A stretch of 64,000 nt of DNA, taken from the NCBI GenBank assembly GCA_965231865.1, contig CBDDOJ010000002.1:930001-994000 (forward strand), given 5' to 3'. The position numbers and the translations under genes were made by a program. The notes beneath the pieces were generated by a model. It searched no databases, had not been told where the DNA came from, and was given only the letters and a program-made list of their open reading frames with translations. Shown here one piece after another: positions 7,598-16,953 of the stretch. The DNA is from WTGA01 sp965231865 (GTDB taxonomy: Bacteria; Pseudomonadota; Gammaproteobacteria; Arenicellales; Poriferihabitantaceae). The first letter of the stretch is position 1. Each line of letters opens with the position of its first letter.

Positions 7598-9145
7598 ATG
7601 AAAGACAAATTGGTAATTTTTGACACAACATTACGGGATGGTGAGCAGAGCCCCGGTGCATCCATGACCCTGGAAGAAAAAATCCGGATCGCACGGATGC
7701 TGGAAAAAATGAGAGTGGATGTGATTGAAGCGGGATTTCCTGCAGCCAGTCCCGGGGATTTCAAAGCCGTCAATGCGGTCTCAAAATTGATTACGGAGAG
7801 CACGGTTTGCGGGTTGGCCCGGGCCAATCCCCGGGATATCGAAAAAGCGGGAGAGGCCCTGAAGCCGGCGGCTTCCAGCCGGGTTCATACCTTTATCGCC
7901 ACGTCACCCATACATATGAAGCTCAAGCTGCGGATGGAACCCGACCAGGTGGTGGACAGTGCGGTCCGGGCAATCAGGCAGGCCAGGGGTTATACGGACA
8001 ACGTGGAGTTTTCTCCGGAAGATGCGGGCCGGTCCGATCTCGATTTTCTCTGCCGGATCATCGAAGAGGCGATCCGGGCCGGGGCCAGCACAATCAATAT
8101 ACCGGATACCGTGGGCTACAACCTGCCGGCACAGTTTGGTGCATTGATCAGCAGTCTCATGGAGAAAATCCCAAATTCGGACCAGGCAATCTTTTCCACG
8201 CACTGTCACAATGACCTGGGTCTTGCGGTGGCCAATTCCCTGGCTGCGGTGATGCATGGAGCCCGGCAGGTTGAATGCACCGTGAACGGTCTCGGGGAAC
8301 GTGCCGGCAACGCATCCCTGGAAGAAATTGTCATGGCAGTGCGCACCCGGCAGGATGAATTCTCCTGCGATACGAACATCGACACCACGCAGATTGTGCC
8401 CGCGAGCAGGCTGGTATCGAACATTACCGGTTTTCCGGTGCAGCCGAACAAGGCAATCGTGGGAGCCAACGCCTTCGCCCACGAAGCGGGGATTCACCAG
8501 GACGGGGTCATCAAGGCCCGGGAAACCTATGAAATCATGTCCGCAGAAGAAGTTGGCTGGGGTTCGAATCGCATGGTACTGGGAAAACATTCCGGCAGGA
8601 ATGCATTCCGGCAGCGGTTGAAAACCCTTGGATTCGAATTCCGTTCGGACCACGAGCTGGACGAGGTATTTTCCCGTTTCAAGGACATGGCAGACCGAAA
8701 GCATGAAATCTATGACAATGACCTGCAGGCCCTGGTGACGGAGTCGGGAAATCTTTCCGAGAATGAGAGATTCAAGCTGAAATACCTCCAGACCCATTCT
8801 GAAACCAGTCAAACCCCCCATGCCAGGGTGGTGGTTGAGGTGGATGGAGTGGATGTGAATGCGGAAGATTCGGGCAATGGTGCCGTGGATGCGACATTCC
8901 GGGCCATTGAAAAAATTATCGACTCCGGCAGTGAGCTGCAGCTTTATTCGGTAAACAGTATTACCAGTGGAACGGATGCCCAGGGCGAGGTCAGTGTGCG
9001 GCTGCAAAAAAACGGATTGATTGTCAATGGGCACGGCGCAGACCTGGATATCATCATTGCCTCGGCAAAATCCTATATCAACGCTCTGAATAAACTGGTC
9101 AGCGCTGAATCCCGGACGCACCCTCAACTCGCTGAGGCCATTTAA
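7598..9145 (+). CDS. leuA: 2-isopropylmalate synthase
   Basis: Condenses acetyl-CoA with 2-oxoisovalerate, the committed step of leucine synthesis. Length of 515 aa is normal for proteobacterial LeuA. The N-terminal TIM barrel starts FDTTLRDGEQSPGASM. The metal-binding HCHNDLGLA and the NGLGERAGNA motif are intact. A C-terminal regulatory LeuA dimer domain (about 390-505) should mediate leucine feedback inhibition. ATG 7598 follows a weak ribosome-binding site (acaggtaag). leuB is far away at 50264, so the leucine genes are dispersed. Confidence 0.95.
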   Translation: MKDKLVIFDTTLRDGEQSPGASMTLEEKIRIARMLEKMRVDVIEAGFPAASPGDFKAVNAVSKLITESTVCGLARANPRDIEKAGEALKPAASSRVHTFIATSPIHMKLKLRMEPDQVVDSAVRAIRQARGYTDNVEFSPEDAGRSDLDFLCRIIEEAIRAGASTINIPDTVGYNLPAQFGALISSLMEKIPNSDQAIFSTHCHNDLGLAVANSLAAVMHGARQVECTVNGLGERAGNASLEEIVMAVRTRQDEFSCDTNIDTTQIVPASRLVSNITGFPVQPNKAIVGANAFAHEAGIHQDGVIKARETYEIMSAEEVGWGSNRMVLGKHSGRNAFRQRLKTLGFEFRSDHELDEVFSRFKDMADRKHEIYDNDLQALVTESGNLSENERFKLKYLQTHSETSQTPHARVVVEVDGVDVNAEDSGNGAVDATFRAIEKIIDSGSELQLYSVNSITSGTDAQGEVSVRLQKNGLIVNGHGADLDIIIASAKSYINALNKLVSAESRTHPQLAEAI

Positions 9146-9169
9146 CCGCCAGGACCCCGGGAAATCCCA

Positions 9170-9895
9170 ATGATCCGTCTGGATGACCGGCAGATCGATA
9201 TTCTCAGAAAAATGAGAATTGATATCTGGCAGTTACGGGAACCCCCCGGTTCTTCGGAGGCGGACGGGGGAGCACCGGGGCCGGACCCCGGTTCGGAAGC
9301 GGTTGCCGGGTCCGGCCAGGATGCCCGGCCAGGGGGGACGGACAGCATGGCGAAAATTGCCCGCCAGGTCAGTCAGTGCCGACAATGTCCGCTGCATGCA
9401 ACCCGGACCCATACGGTTCCCGGTGCCGGGAGCATGCAGGCTGAGTGGATGTTTGTTGGTGAAGCCCCCGGGCAGAATGAAGACGAACAGGGATTGCCGT
9501 TTGTAGGACGGGCGGGGCAGTTGCTGGACTCGATGATTGTGGCCCTGAAGATGCAAAGGGAGGAGGTGTTTGTCACCAATGTACTCAAGTGCCGTCCACC
9601 GGGAAACCGGGACCCGGAACCCGGGGAAGTGGTGGAATGCGAACCCTATTTACATCGGCAGCTGAAAATTATCCGACCGAAAATCATTGTTGGCCTGGGA
9701 AGAATCAGTGCCCAGGCCTTGCTGAAAACCAATGCGCCATTGAGACAGTTGCGCGGTACCGTATATCACTATGGTGAATACAACACCCCCCTGGTGATTA
9801 CCTATCACCCGGCATATCTTTTGCGAAATCCCCGGCAAAAAGCCAGTGTTTGGGAAGATCTGCGACTGGCTCGGTCCCTGGTCAAGGTTCATTAA
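9170..9895 (+). CDS. Uracil-DNA glycosylase, family 4 (4Fe-4S)
   Basis: Removes uracil from DNA in base-excision repair. Motif A GEAPGQNEDEQG begins at residue 97, and the closing motif is TYHPAYLLRNP near the C terminus. Four cysteines suited to the family's 4Fe-4S cluster are C70, C73, C141 and C157. A Gly/Pro-rich linker of about 40 residues separates an N-terminal helix from the catalytic domain. The family is also annotated as phage SPO1 DNA polymerase-related. It lies 24 bases after leuA in the same direction. Confidence 0.92.
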   Translation: MIRLDDRQIDILRKMRIDIWQLREPPGSSEADGGAPGPDPGSEAVAGSGQDARPGGTDSMAKIARQVSQCRQCPLHATRTHTVPGAGSMQAEWMFVGEAPGQNEDEQGLPFVGRAGQLLDSMIVALKMQREEVFVTNVLKCRPPGNRDPEPGEVVECEPYLHRQLKIIRPKIIVGLGRISAQALLKTNAPLRQLRGTVYHYGEYNTPLVITYHPAYLLRNPRQKASVWEDLRLARSLVKVH

Positions 9896-9997
9896 ATTCA
9901 TCCGGCAGATTCATCCCGGCAGTCGACGGCCAGGACACCGGAAGGGCCCGCTCACGCATCTTATTGTACGGGATGCGGAGCATCCACAGCGGAGTCG

Positions 9998-11350
9998 TTA
10001 TGAGGGTCGGTGGATGATGATTTTCCGGCCCGGGATCAACAGGGAGGTTTTGCTGATTCCATTCCAGCGCAGCAGCATTTCCAACGGAATCTCCATGCGG
10101 CGAGAGATCTTCCAGAGCGAATCCCCCTGTTGTATGGTATAGAGTTGATCTCCATCCTGGATTTCAATATCGCTCACCGATGCCTTGGCATATTGTTCAT
10201 GATCCGCGTAGACCGGAATGATTAATTCCTGGTCGGGGTAGATCAGATCAGAGTCGAGCCCGTTGATCTCGCGAATGGATGCCACGGTAACGTCATGCTT
10301 GGCGGCGATCTTACCCAGATACTCTCCTTCACGGACCTGGTACCGGGTCCCGACCTGGCGCTTCTGCAAGCCAAGATTGCCCAGCCCCGCCGTAAGCGCG
10401 CGGGCATAAACCGTGGGCACAACGATATGGTGCGGGCCATTGCGCGGGGTGACCCCTCTTTTATACCCCATGTTCCAATTGGCCAGTTCACTTTCAGAAA
10501 CCGGGATCAGCGATGCGGCCACGGCCAGATCCGTCTGGATTCTGGCATCCACCACCGTCAAGGTCTGAATATTGGGGAGGGGGGGCAACTCAACGCCATA
10601 CTTTTGGGGATTCTGGATGATGTTGCGGATAGCGAACAGTTTTGGCAGGTAGACCGTGGTTTCCTTGTACAATGCCAACGATGAGTAATTGGTTGGCTCG
10701 TTATTGGCGATATTTTCCTTGACCTTCCGATGTATGGCCCCCTCGCCGGTATTGTAGGCGGCCAGGGCCAGGTGCCAGTCCCCATTGAATTCCCGAAAAA
10801 GAAACTCAAGATAATCCAGAGCTGCCCGGGTGGAGTGCACCAGGTCTCTTCGGCCATCCATCCACCAGTCCTGCCGCAGGCCGAACCGTTTTCCGGTGGA
10901 GTCAATAAACTGCCACATCCCCGCGGCTTCGTCTTTTGAGGTGGCCTCCGCACGGAACCCGCTTTCCACCGCAGGCAGAATGGCGATTTCCGACGGCATG
11001 CCCCGTTTTTCCACTTGATTGAGAATATAGGGCAATACCCAGTATGCCCGGTCAGCCAGTACTTCAAAATACTGGGGCTGAGTGCTGTACAGGTGCTCGT
11101 ATCTTCGTATCTTGTCCTCGGAACCCTCTGGCACCGGCAGTGTGAAACCGCCACGCAACCGGTGCCACAAATCCTGCGCTTCCATGGGCATCTGTACATT
11201 CGGTCCCGGACTGTGCTCTACGATGGATGGGACCTCCCTGGCGGCCACGGTTCCCACAGTGACGGGCTGGCTGACCGGTGAAACGCCGGCGTTCAGCAGG
11301 GACGCGAGTAGGAAACCGACGGGAAAAAGGGGAGAACTAAAGGTTTTCAT
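9998..11350 (-). CDS. mltD: Membrane-bound lytic murein transglycosylase D-like, two LysM domains
   Basis: Cleaves glycan strands of peptidoglycan with 1,6-anhydro-muramic acid formation. A signal-like N terminus (FPVGFLLASLLNAG) precedes an SLT domain with catalytic Glu129 (ILPAVESGFRAEA) and the AAYNTGEGA motif. Two LysM repeats follow at about 345-388 and 405-448. Unlike E. coli MltD no lipobox cysteine is visible, so it may be a soluble periplasmic protein rather than a lipoprotein. ATG 11350 was chosen over the adjacent GTG. The gene is divergent from mdh. Confidence 0.9.
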   Translation of the reverse strand: MKTFSSPLFPVGFLLASLLNAGVSPVSQPVTVGTVAAREVPSIVEHSPGPNVQMPMEAQDLWHRLRGGFTLPVPEGSEDKIRRYEHLYSTQPQYFEVLADRAYWVLPYILNQVEKRGMPSEIAILPAVESGFRAEATSKDEAAGMWQFIDSTGKRFGLRQDWWMDGRRDLVHSTRAALDYLEFLFREFNGDWHLALAAYNTGEGAIHRKVKENIANNEPTNYSSLALYKETTVYLPKLFAIRNIIQNPQKYGVELPPLPNIQTLTVVDARIQTDLAVAASLIPVSESELANWNMGYKRGVTPRNGPHHIVVPTVYARALTAGLGNLGLQKRQVGTRYQVREGEYLGKIAAKHDVTVASIREINGLDSDLIYPDQELIIPVYADHEQYAKASVSDIEIQDGDQLYTIQQGDSLWKISRRMEIPLEMLLRWNGISKTSLLIPGRKIIIHRPS

Positions 11351-11533
11351 CACAAAATTTTAGTGTGAATTGAGGGTGCGGGAGCCAGTGCAACTCCTGA
11401 AAAAACCAGATAAATTTATATAAAGGTGATGAAAAATCAAGTACATTTCCGAGTATATCGCCATGATACATGATATATCAACCCCAAAGAAATACACGTC
11501 CACTCTTTGCTGTATGAATGGGTCCGGCTGAAT

Positions 11534-11539
11534 TATAAT
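11534..11539 (+). promoter_or_regulatory. Candidate -10 element of mdh
   Basis: A perfect TATAAT lies 30 bases before the mdh start, predicting a short leader that carries the ribosome-binding site CGAGG (11560-11564). No good -35 element is visible at 16-18 bases. Confidence 0.35.
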
Positions 11540-11569
11540 CGGAATCGAATTTTCAACCCGAGGTCTGAC

Positions 11570-12547
11570 ATGAAACAACCTGTAACAGTAGCGGTCACAG
11601 GAGCCGCCGGCAGCATTGCCTATGCATTGCTTTTCAGAATCGCGGCGGGAGACATGCTGGGGAAGGATCAACCGGTTTCCCTGAATCTGCTGGAAATTCC
11701 GGCTGCAATGAATGCATTGAATGGTGTGGTCATGGAGATCAATGACTGTGCATTTCCCCTGGTCACTGAAGTTCGCGCAACGGACGACCCGGATATCGCG
11801 TTTTCCGGGGCGGAATATGCATTGCTCGTCGGCTCAAGGCCAAGAGGTCCCGGTATGGAGAGGGGGGATTTGCTGAAGGACAACGGGGCAATTTTTTCGG
11901 TACAGGGCAAATCCCTGAATGACCATGCTTCCAGGGATGTCCGGGTTCTGGTGGTCGGGAATCCGGCCAACACCAATGCCCTGATCGCGGCCGCCAATGC
12001 GCCGGACCTCAACCGGTCGCAATTTACCGCGATGACCCGGCTGGACCACAATCGTGCAAAATCCCAGCTTTCCGAAAAACTGGGAATGCCGCAGTCGGAG
12101 ATTTCCCGAATGACGATCTGGGGCAATCATTCCGCAACCCAGTACCCGGATCTGTCGAATGCCAGGGCCGGGGATCAATCCGTGAAGGATCTCGTGGAAC
12201 TGTCCTGGGTGGAGAATTCCTTTATACCGACGGTTCAGCAACGTGGTGCGGCGATTATCCAGGCCAGAGGAGCGTCCAGCGCCGCTTCAGCAGGTTCTTC
12301 TGCCATTGACCACATGCGGGATTGGGCCCTGGAGACGCCGGCGGATGACTGGGTCAGTATGGTGGTTTCATCGGATGGCAGTTATGGCATTACGGAAGGC
12401 TTGATGTATTCATTTCCCGTTACCTGCCGGGATGGCAGCTATGAAATCGTCCAGGGCCTGGAGATCAGTGACTTCAGCCGGGAACGCATGTCCATCACTG
12501 AAAAAGAACTGAACGAAGAGAAAAAGGCCGTGGAGCATCTGATTTAG
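11570..12547 (+). CDS. mdh: Malate dehydrogenase (NAD)
   Basis: Interconverts malate and oxaloacetate. The Rossmann motif VTGAAGSIAYALLFRI opens the protein. The catalytic His is in GNHSATQYPD and substrate arginines lie in SRPRGPGMERGD and TRLDHNRA. The pattern is that of the 325-330 aa cytosolic-type MDH. ATG 11570 (325 aa) with CGAGG upstream is preferred; an upstream extension to 11507 would cross the -10 element. Besides the TCA cycle, this activity is needed between PEP carboxylase and malate-CoA ligase in the serine cycle encoded at 25-33 kb. Confidence 0.95.
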   Translation: MKQPVTVAVTGAAGSIAYALLFRIAAGDMLGKDQPVSLNLLEIPAAMNALNGVVMEINDCAFPLVTEVRATDDPDIAFSGAEYALLVGSRPRGPGMERGDLLKDNGAIFSVQGKSLNDHASRDVRVLVVGNPANTNALIAAANAPDLNRSQFTAMTRLDHNRAKSQLSEKLGMPQSEISRMTIWGNHSATQYPDLSNARAGDQSVKDLVELSWVENSFIPTVQQRGAAIIQARGASSAASAGSSAIDHMRDWALETPADDWVSMVVSSDGSYGITEGLMYSFPVTCRDGSYEIVQGLEISDFSRERMSITEKELNEEKKAVEHLI

Positions 12548-12656
12548 TTCAACATGCCGGGGTACGGAAGCGCCGTTCCGGCTTCTGTATCAGGCGGGTT
12601 CCGGGCCCCGGTGTCCTGACCCGCCCGGCAGTGGCCACCACAGGCAGGCAGGGGAC

Positions 12657-13496
12657 ATGGAAATCAGTGTTGTGATCCCAACCTATAATCGGGCACAACG
12701 GGTCTCCCGGGCGGTGAAATCCGCTTTGGAGCAGTCCTGCCCCCCCTGCGAGATCATTGTGGTGGACGACGGGTCCACGGACCAGACCGTTCCCCACCTG
12801 TCCCGGTCGTTTGCCGGGATCAGGCTGGTTCAGCAGGAACATTCCGGGGTCAGTGCCGCACGAAATGCCGGAATAGGGCAGGCCCGTGGAGAGTGGGTCG
12901 CATTTCTTGATTCAGATGATGAATGGAAACCCGGAAAACTTGAACGGCAGGCAGGGGCCATTGAACAGGAAAGGAAGAAGGGGAAGGAGTTCCTGGTTTG
13001 TCATACCGATGAAATCTGGGTCCGGAATGGAACAAGGGTCAATCCGATGGCCAAACATGCAAAGCCCCAGGGGTGGATTTTTGAGTCCTGTCTGCCACGA
13101 TGCTGCGTTTCACCTTCATCTGCCATGCTCCACCGGAATCTGTTCACGCGGTTTGGTGTATTTGATGAAACCCTGCCCGCCTGCGAGGATTACGACCTGT
13201 GGCTGAGGATTTTTTCCCGGCTCCCGGTGTTACTGGTTCCGGAATTGCTGGTGGTCAAGTACGGCGGTCACGGGGACCAGCTTTCCAGGAAATACTGGGG
13301 AATGGATCGATTTCGTGTCCAGGCCCTCGAAAAAATACTGCAGACCAAGGAACTGGAAATCCTCCAGCAACAGCAGGTTATCCATACGCTAAAGGAGAAA
13401 ATTGCCATTTTGGTCAAGGGTTTCGAAAAAAGGGGAAACCTCGGTCAAGCTGCCCATTACCGTGAAAAACTGGACCGACTGGAAGGCGCGCAATAG
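12657..13496 (+). CDS. Family 2 glycosyltransferase
   Basis: GT-A fold transferase of unknown acceptor. It opens with EISVVIPTYNRAQRVSRAV, has VVDDGST at about 36-42 and the metal/nucleotide motif LDSDDEW with D85-D87-D88. ACEDYDLWLRI is the usual catalytic-base region. The last 60 residues are predicted to be helical and possibly coiled (KELEILQQQQVIHTLKEK). The gene stands among unrelated housekeeping genes with a nucleosidase-like gene 9 bases downstream, so no cell-surface cluster helps to name its product. Confidence 0.85.
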   Translation: MEISVVIPTYNRAQRVSRAVKSALEQSCPPCEIIVVDDGSTDQTVPHLSRSFAGIRLVQQEHSGVSAARNAGIGQARGEWVAFLDSDDEWKPGKLERQAGAIEQERKKGKEFLVCHTDEIWVRNGTRVNPMAKHAKPQGWIFESCLPRCCVSPSSAMLHRNLFTRFGVFDETLPACEDYDLWLRIFSRLPVLLVPELLVVKYGGHGDQLSRKYWGMDRFRVQALEKILQTKELEILQQQQVIHTLKEKIAILVKGFEKRGNLGQAAHYREKLDRLEGAQ

Positions 13497-13505
13497 GGTG
13501 CTGTC

Positions 13506-14090
13506 TTGTTAAACATCGTCACCGCTTTTGCAGGGGAAGCGGCCCCCATCATCGAAGAACTGGGGTTGCAGTCTGTCCGTGCAAAGGCTGGACACCGGGT
13601 ATATGAAGGCCAGGGTATTCGGCTCGGGATTGGGGGAATGGGGCATGACCGGGCCCGGCACATCACCGGCCATCTCCTTTCTCTGGAGCAGACAGAAAGG
13701 ACGGGCTGGCTGAATATCGGGATTGCCGGCACCGCGGACTGGAAAGTCGGGACCATGGTGGTTGCCCGGTCCGTGTCTGAATATCCCGTGGGCCGCACAT
13801 GGAAACTGAACACAAGAACCGGGGTCGCCCTGCCGTCGGCAGCCATCCGTTCAGTGAAGGACATTGAACAACAGTATGATCCGGGATTTGTCTATGAGAT
13901 GGAAGCATCGGGGGTACTGTCTGCACTCCCCGTCACCCTGCATGACCGGGTGTGCTGTATAAAACTCATCTCTGATGGCCCGGATCATCCGGCCCATACC
14001 CTGACCAGGGTAATGATACGAACCCTGATTCAGGAGGCAAAAGACGATATACTCCGGTGTGTAAATCAGATTGTGCAGCACACCGTTTGA
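13506..14090 (+). CDS. Short MTA/SAH nucleosidase-like (phosphorylase superfamily) protein
   Basis: Resembles the purine nucleoside phosphorylase/MTAN superfamily. Visible marks are AFAGEAAPI with Glu11 at the family's catalytic-Glu place, GIGGMGHDRA, NIGIAGTADWKVG, the nucleoside-binding YEMEASG, and ISDGPDHP with the catalytic Asp. At 194 aa it is about 35-40 residues shorter than E. coli MTAN, with the loss in the middle. TTG 13506 is the only suitable start and has AGGG at 13495-13498. Substrate is unknown. The family also contains the hopanoid enzyme HpnG, but I see no hopanoid genes here. Confidence 0.65.
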   Translation: MLNIVTAFAGEAAPIIEELGLQSVRAKAGHRVYEGQGIRLGIGGMGHDRARHITGHLLSLEQTERTGWLNIGIAGTADWKVGTMVVARSVSEYPVGRTWKLNTRTGVALPSAAIRSVKDIEQQYDPGFVYEMEASGVLSALPVTLHDRVCCIKLISDGPDHPAHTLTRVMIRTLIQEAKDDILRCVNQIVQHTV

Positions 14091-14126
14091 TTCAGGAAAA
14101 ATCCACATTGATCAGGTATTCTTGGT

Positions 14127-14612
14127 ATGTCTTCATTTGATATCGTGTCTGAAGTAGATTGGCAGGAAGTAAAAAATGCAGTGAACATGGCGAACAGGGA
14201 AATCACGAACCGTTATGACTTTAAAGGGAGCAATGCGAAGATTGATGAATCGGATCCTCTTCTGGTGCTGTCCGGGGATGATGAGTACAAGGTCGGACAA
14301 ATGCTGGATATTCTGCAACTGAAAATGGCCAGGCGCGGAATCAATCTTGAAAGCCTTGAAAAAGGGGAAATCAGGGAAAGCCCCACCGGCAAAGCGGTCC
14401 AGGAAATCCGTGTACGCCAGGGGATAGACACCGATTTGGCCAGGAAGATCGTGAAGCAGGTCAAAGGCCGGAAATTGAAGGTCCAGGCGGCAATCCAGGG
14501 CGACCAGATACGCGTTAGCGGAAAAAAGAGGGATGATTTACAGCAGACCATCACCTTCCTGAAGGATCAGGACCTGGGGTTGCCCCTGCAATATACCAAC
14601 TTCAGGGATTAA
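14127..14612 (+). CDS. yajQ: YajQ family nucleotide/cyclic-di-GMP-binding protein
   Basis: UPF0234/DUF520 protein of 161 aa with the family opening SSFDIVSEVDWQEVKNAV and the conserved NRYDFKGS. It has two ferredoxin-like halves and ends LPLQYTNFRD, as is usual. In Xanthomonas the homologue binds cyclic di-GMP and acts as a transcriptional co-factor; elsewhere the role is unsettled. It lies two bases upstream of the dsbC frame. Confidence 0.92.
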   Translation: MSSFDIVSEVDWQEVKNAVNMANREITNRYDFKGSNAKIDESDPLLVLSGDDEYKVGQMLDILQLKMARRGINLESLEKGEIRESPTGKAVQEIRVRQGIDTDLARKIVKQVKGRKLKVQAAIQGDQIRVSGKKRDDLQQTITFLKDQDLGLPLQYTNFRD

Positions 14613-14614
14613 CC

Positions 14615-15376
14615 GTGCACCCCCGTGTTATCACCCGAAGGAAGATGAACGCTCCAATGCTGCGATTCATCACAGTGATTTCCATGGTGTGTGCACTGGC
14701 CTGGAACCCCGCCGGTGCCGAAGACCCCATTGAAAATGTCAAAAGAAACCTCTTGAAACTGTTGCCCGGCCATGCCGAGATTCTGGGTATCGAAGAGTCC
14801 GGGATGGAAAACACCTTTATTGTTCAATTGGAGCAGCAGGAACTGTTTGTCTACAGTCGGGGGGACTGGATACTCATCGGTGACCTGTATGACGCAGCGC
14901 GACAGGTCCATTTGGGGGAGGAACGAACCGCTGCACGGATGGCGGACGCAATCGGATCCGTTCCTTTGGACCAGATGGTTGTGATGGGACCGGATACCGG
15001 CCGCCACGTGACCGTTTTTACCGACACAGACTGCGTCTATTGCCAGCGTTTTCATCAAACAGTCCCGGAGTTGCAGCAGCGGGGCCTGCAGGTGCGCTAT
15101 TTGATGTTCCCGAGAACCGGTATTGGTTCAGAAAGCTATCACGAGGCCGTGTCGGTGTGGTGTGCTGAAGACCAGGGACATGCCATGACGGTGGCCAAAT
15201 CCGGCGGGATGGTGGAACCGAAAGAGTGTGAAAACCCCGTTGAAAGCCAATATTTCCTGGGCCAGAAAATCGGAGTTCGCGGGACACCGACCATGATTTT
15301 TGACAACGGGAAGGTCATTCCCGGATTTCTCCCCCCGGACGAGTTGCTGGCTGCAGCAGAAATGGCCGAAAACTGA
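14615..15376 (+). CDS. dsbC: Thiol:disulfide interchange protein DsbC-like
   Basis: Periplasmic disulfide isomerase or reductase. A signal peptide ends at about NPAGA-ED. An N-terminal cystatin-like dimerisation domain covers about 36-120. The thioredoxin domain has active site CVYC in TDTDCVYCQRFH and the cis-Pro loop RGTPTMIF. The active site differs from the CGYC of E. coli. GTG 14615 with AGGG seven bases upstream is used here; ATG 14645 or ATG 14657 would give a shorter signal peptide. Confidence 0.88.
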   Translation: MHPRVITRRKMNAPMLRFITVISMVCALAWNPAGAEDPIENVKRNLLKLLPGHAEILGIEESGMENTFIVQLEQQELFVYSRGDWILIGDLYDAARQVHLGEERTAARMADAIGSVPLDQMVVMGPDTGRHVTVFTDTDCVYCQRFHQTVPELQQRGLQVRYLMFPRTGIGSESYHEAVSVWCAEDQGHAMTVAKSGGMVEPKECENPVESQYFLGQKIGVRGTPTMIFDNGKVIPGFLPPDELLAAAEMAEN

Positions 15377-15446
15377 ACATCCGGATTCAAGACATCCCGG
15401 CCCGGCCTTCCGGGGTCAGCCAGTCATTCGGCGGGTGGCCCGGGGG

Positions 15447-16385
15447 TTACAGGGCAATGCTGCTCCCAAAGTTTTCCCGGTACCTGGCCTCGATATCGCT
15501 TTTGCCGGGACGGTGGTTCTGGGTGCCGGGGTGTTCGATCTTGATTCCCCCCATCAATGATGCCAGCTGCCCGGTTGACTGCCAGTCCCATTGCCGGCTG
15601 ACCCCGTAAAGCAGGCCTGACCGGAATGCGTCTCCGCACCCCGTGGGGTCAATGATCCCGGAAACCCTGACCGGTGGAATGTGTGTGCACTGTCCGTCAT
15701 GGTAAATTTCCGAACCCTTGCCACCCCGGGTCACAATCAGGGCCTCCACCTGGGAGGCAATCTGTTCCAGGGACTGGCCGGTTTTTTTCATGAGCATTTC
15801 GGATTCGTAATCATTGACGCAAACATAGTTGGCCTGGTGGATCAGGTCCTTCAGGCAGTCACCCCCAAACATCGGCAGTCCCTGTCCGGGGTCAAAGAAA
15901 AACGGGATGCCGGCTTCCGCAAACTGTGCGCAATGCGCGATCATGGCCTCGTAGCCGTCCGGTGAAACGATGCCCAGTTCGATCTGGCCGGCATCGCTGA
16001 CCCGGTTCTCATGGGCCTGGCTCATGGCCCCCGGGTGAAATGCGATAATCTGATTGTTGTCGGCGTCCGTGGTCAGAAAGGCCTGGGCTGTAAAAGTGCC
16101 TGGAATTTCCCTGACGTGGGTGTGGTCCAACCCGGTGTCTTCCATCCATTGACGATACGGGGCAAAATCTTCTCCGACGGTTCCCATGGGTACGGGGTCG
16201 CCGCCGAGGAGCCGCAGATTGTAGGAGATGTTCCCGGAGCACCCTCCAAATTCCCTGCGCATGTCCGGGATAACGAAACAGACATTCAGGATATGCACCT
16301 GGTCAGGCAGTATGTGATTCTTGAATTGGTCCGGAAACACCATAATGGTGTCGTAGGCGAAGGAGCCGGTAATGAGGGTAGGCAA
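15447..16385 (-). CDS. PfkB-family carbohydrate/nucleoside kinase
   Basis: Ribokinase-family kinase of 312 aa. It opens LITGSFAYDTIMVFPDQF, carries the GG region REFGGCSGNISYNLRLLGG and the catalytic anion-hole motif DPTGCGDAFRSG with the base Asp retained. The pattern SGNISYNLRLLGGDP resembles bacterial adenosine-kinase-like PfkB members, but the substrate cannot be fixed. The start is TTG 16385 with GGAG eight bases upstream; an in-frame stop lies just before it. It is transcribed toward dsbC and lies 15 bases before the fur stop codon, so it may be co-transcribed behind fur. Confidence 0.85.
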   Translation of the reverse strand: MPTLITGSFAYDTIMVFPDQFKNHILPDQVHILNVCFVIPDMRREFGGCSGNISYNLRLLGGDPVPMGTVGEDFAPYRQWMEDTGLDHTHVREIPGTFTAQAFLTTDADNNQIIAFHPGAMSQAHENRVSDAGQIELGIVSPDGYEAMIAHCAQFAEAGIPFFFDPGQGLPMFGGDCLKDLIHQANYVCVNDYESEMLMKKTGQSLEQIASQVEALIVTRGGKGSEIYHDGQCTHIPPVRVSGIIDPTGCGDAFRSGLLYGVSRQWDWQSTGQLASLMGGIKIEHPGTQNHRPGKSDIEARYRENFGSSIAL

Positions 16386-16400
16386 TGGGATACTCCAGAT

Positions 16401-16826
16401 TTAAATTTCCGGTGGTTTGTCGCGGCAGTTCTTGCAAAGACCATACAGGGTCAGCGAGTGGTCCTGGATAAAAAAATCATGGCTTTCGGCAACTTTGTCC
16501 TGTTGTAATTCGATTCTCTTGTCAAAAAACTCGATGACCTTCCCGCATTTTACGCACACCATGTGATCGTGGTGACCTTCATCGTTCAGTTCAAACACCG
16601 AACGGTCCCCTTCAAAATTGTGACGAATCACCAGTCCGGCATCTTCAAACTGGGTCAGGACCCGGTAAACCGTCGCCAGCCCCGTGGATTCCTTCTCTTC
16701 CAGCAACTCCTTGTAGACATCTTCGGCGCTGAGGTGCTTTACCTTGCTGTTTTCAAGAATGGACAGTACCCGTAGCCGTGGCAGGGTCGTTTTGAGTCCA
16801 GCTTGTTTGAGGTCCGTGCTGTCCAT
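16401..16826 (-). CDS. fur: Ferric uptake regulator Fur
   Basis: Iron-responsive repressor of 141 aa: an N-terminal winged helix (LKQAGLKTTLPRLRVL to ATVYRVLTQFEDAG) and a dimerisation/metal domain with HHDHMVCVKCGKV and the second pair CKNC. ATG 16826 was chosen over a longer frame from 16865, because the candidate promoter -10 lies between the two. I see no clear Fur box, so autoregulation is not shown. Confidence 0.95.
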   Translation of the reverse strand: MDSTDLKQAGLKTTLPRLRVLSILENSKVKHLSAEDVYKELLEEKESTGLATVYRVLTQFEDAGLVIRHNFEGDRSVFELNDEGHHDHMVCVKCGKVIEFFDKRIELQQDKVAESHDFFIQDHSLTLYGLCKNCRDKPPEI

Positions 16827-16856
16827 CCTGATTCGAAGACGCTGATTTACCACAGG

Positions 16857-16885
16857 ATTATACATCAGAACCTTTCATGATTTCA
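16857..16885 (-). promoter_or_regulatory. Candidate fur promoter
   Basis: On the minus strand TGAAAT (16885-16880) and a perfect TATAAT (16862-16857) are 17 bases apart. Transcription would start about 25 bases before the fur ATG at 16826. Confidence 0.4.
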
Positions 16886-16953
16886 GGCTGGAATCGGTTC
16901 GTTTCGGCGTTCCACGGCTCCATTCAATCGGGACTTATATAGTGCTTGCCCAA

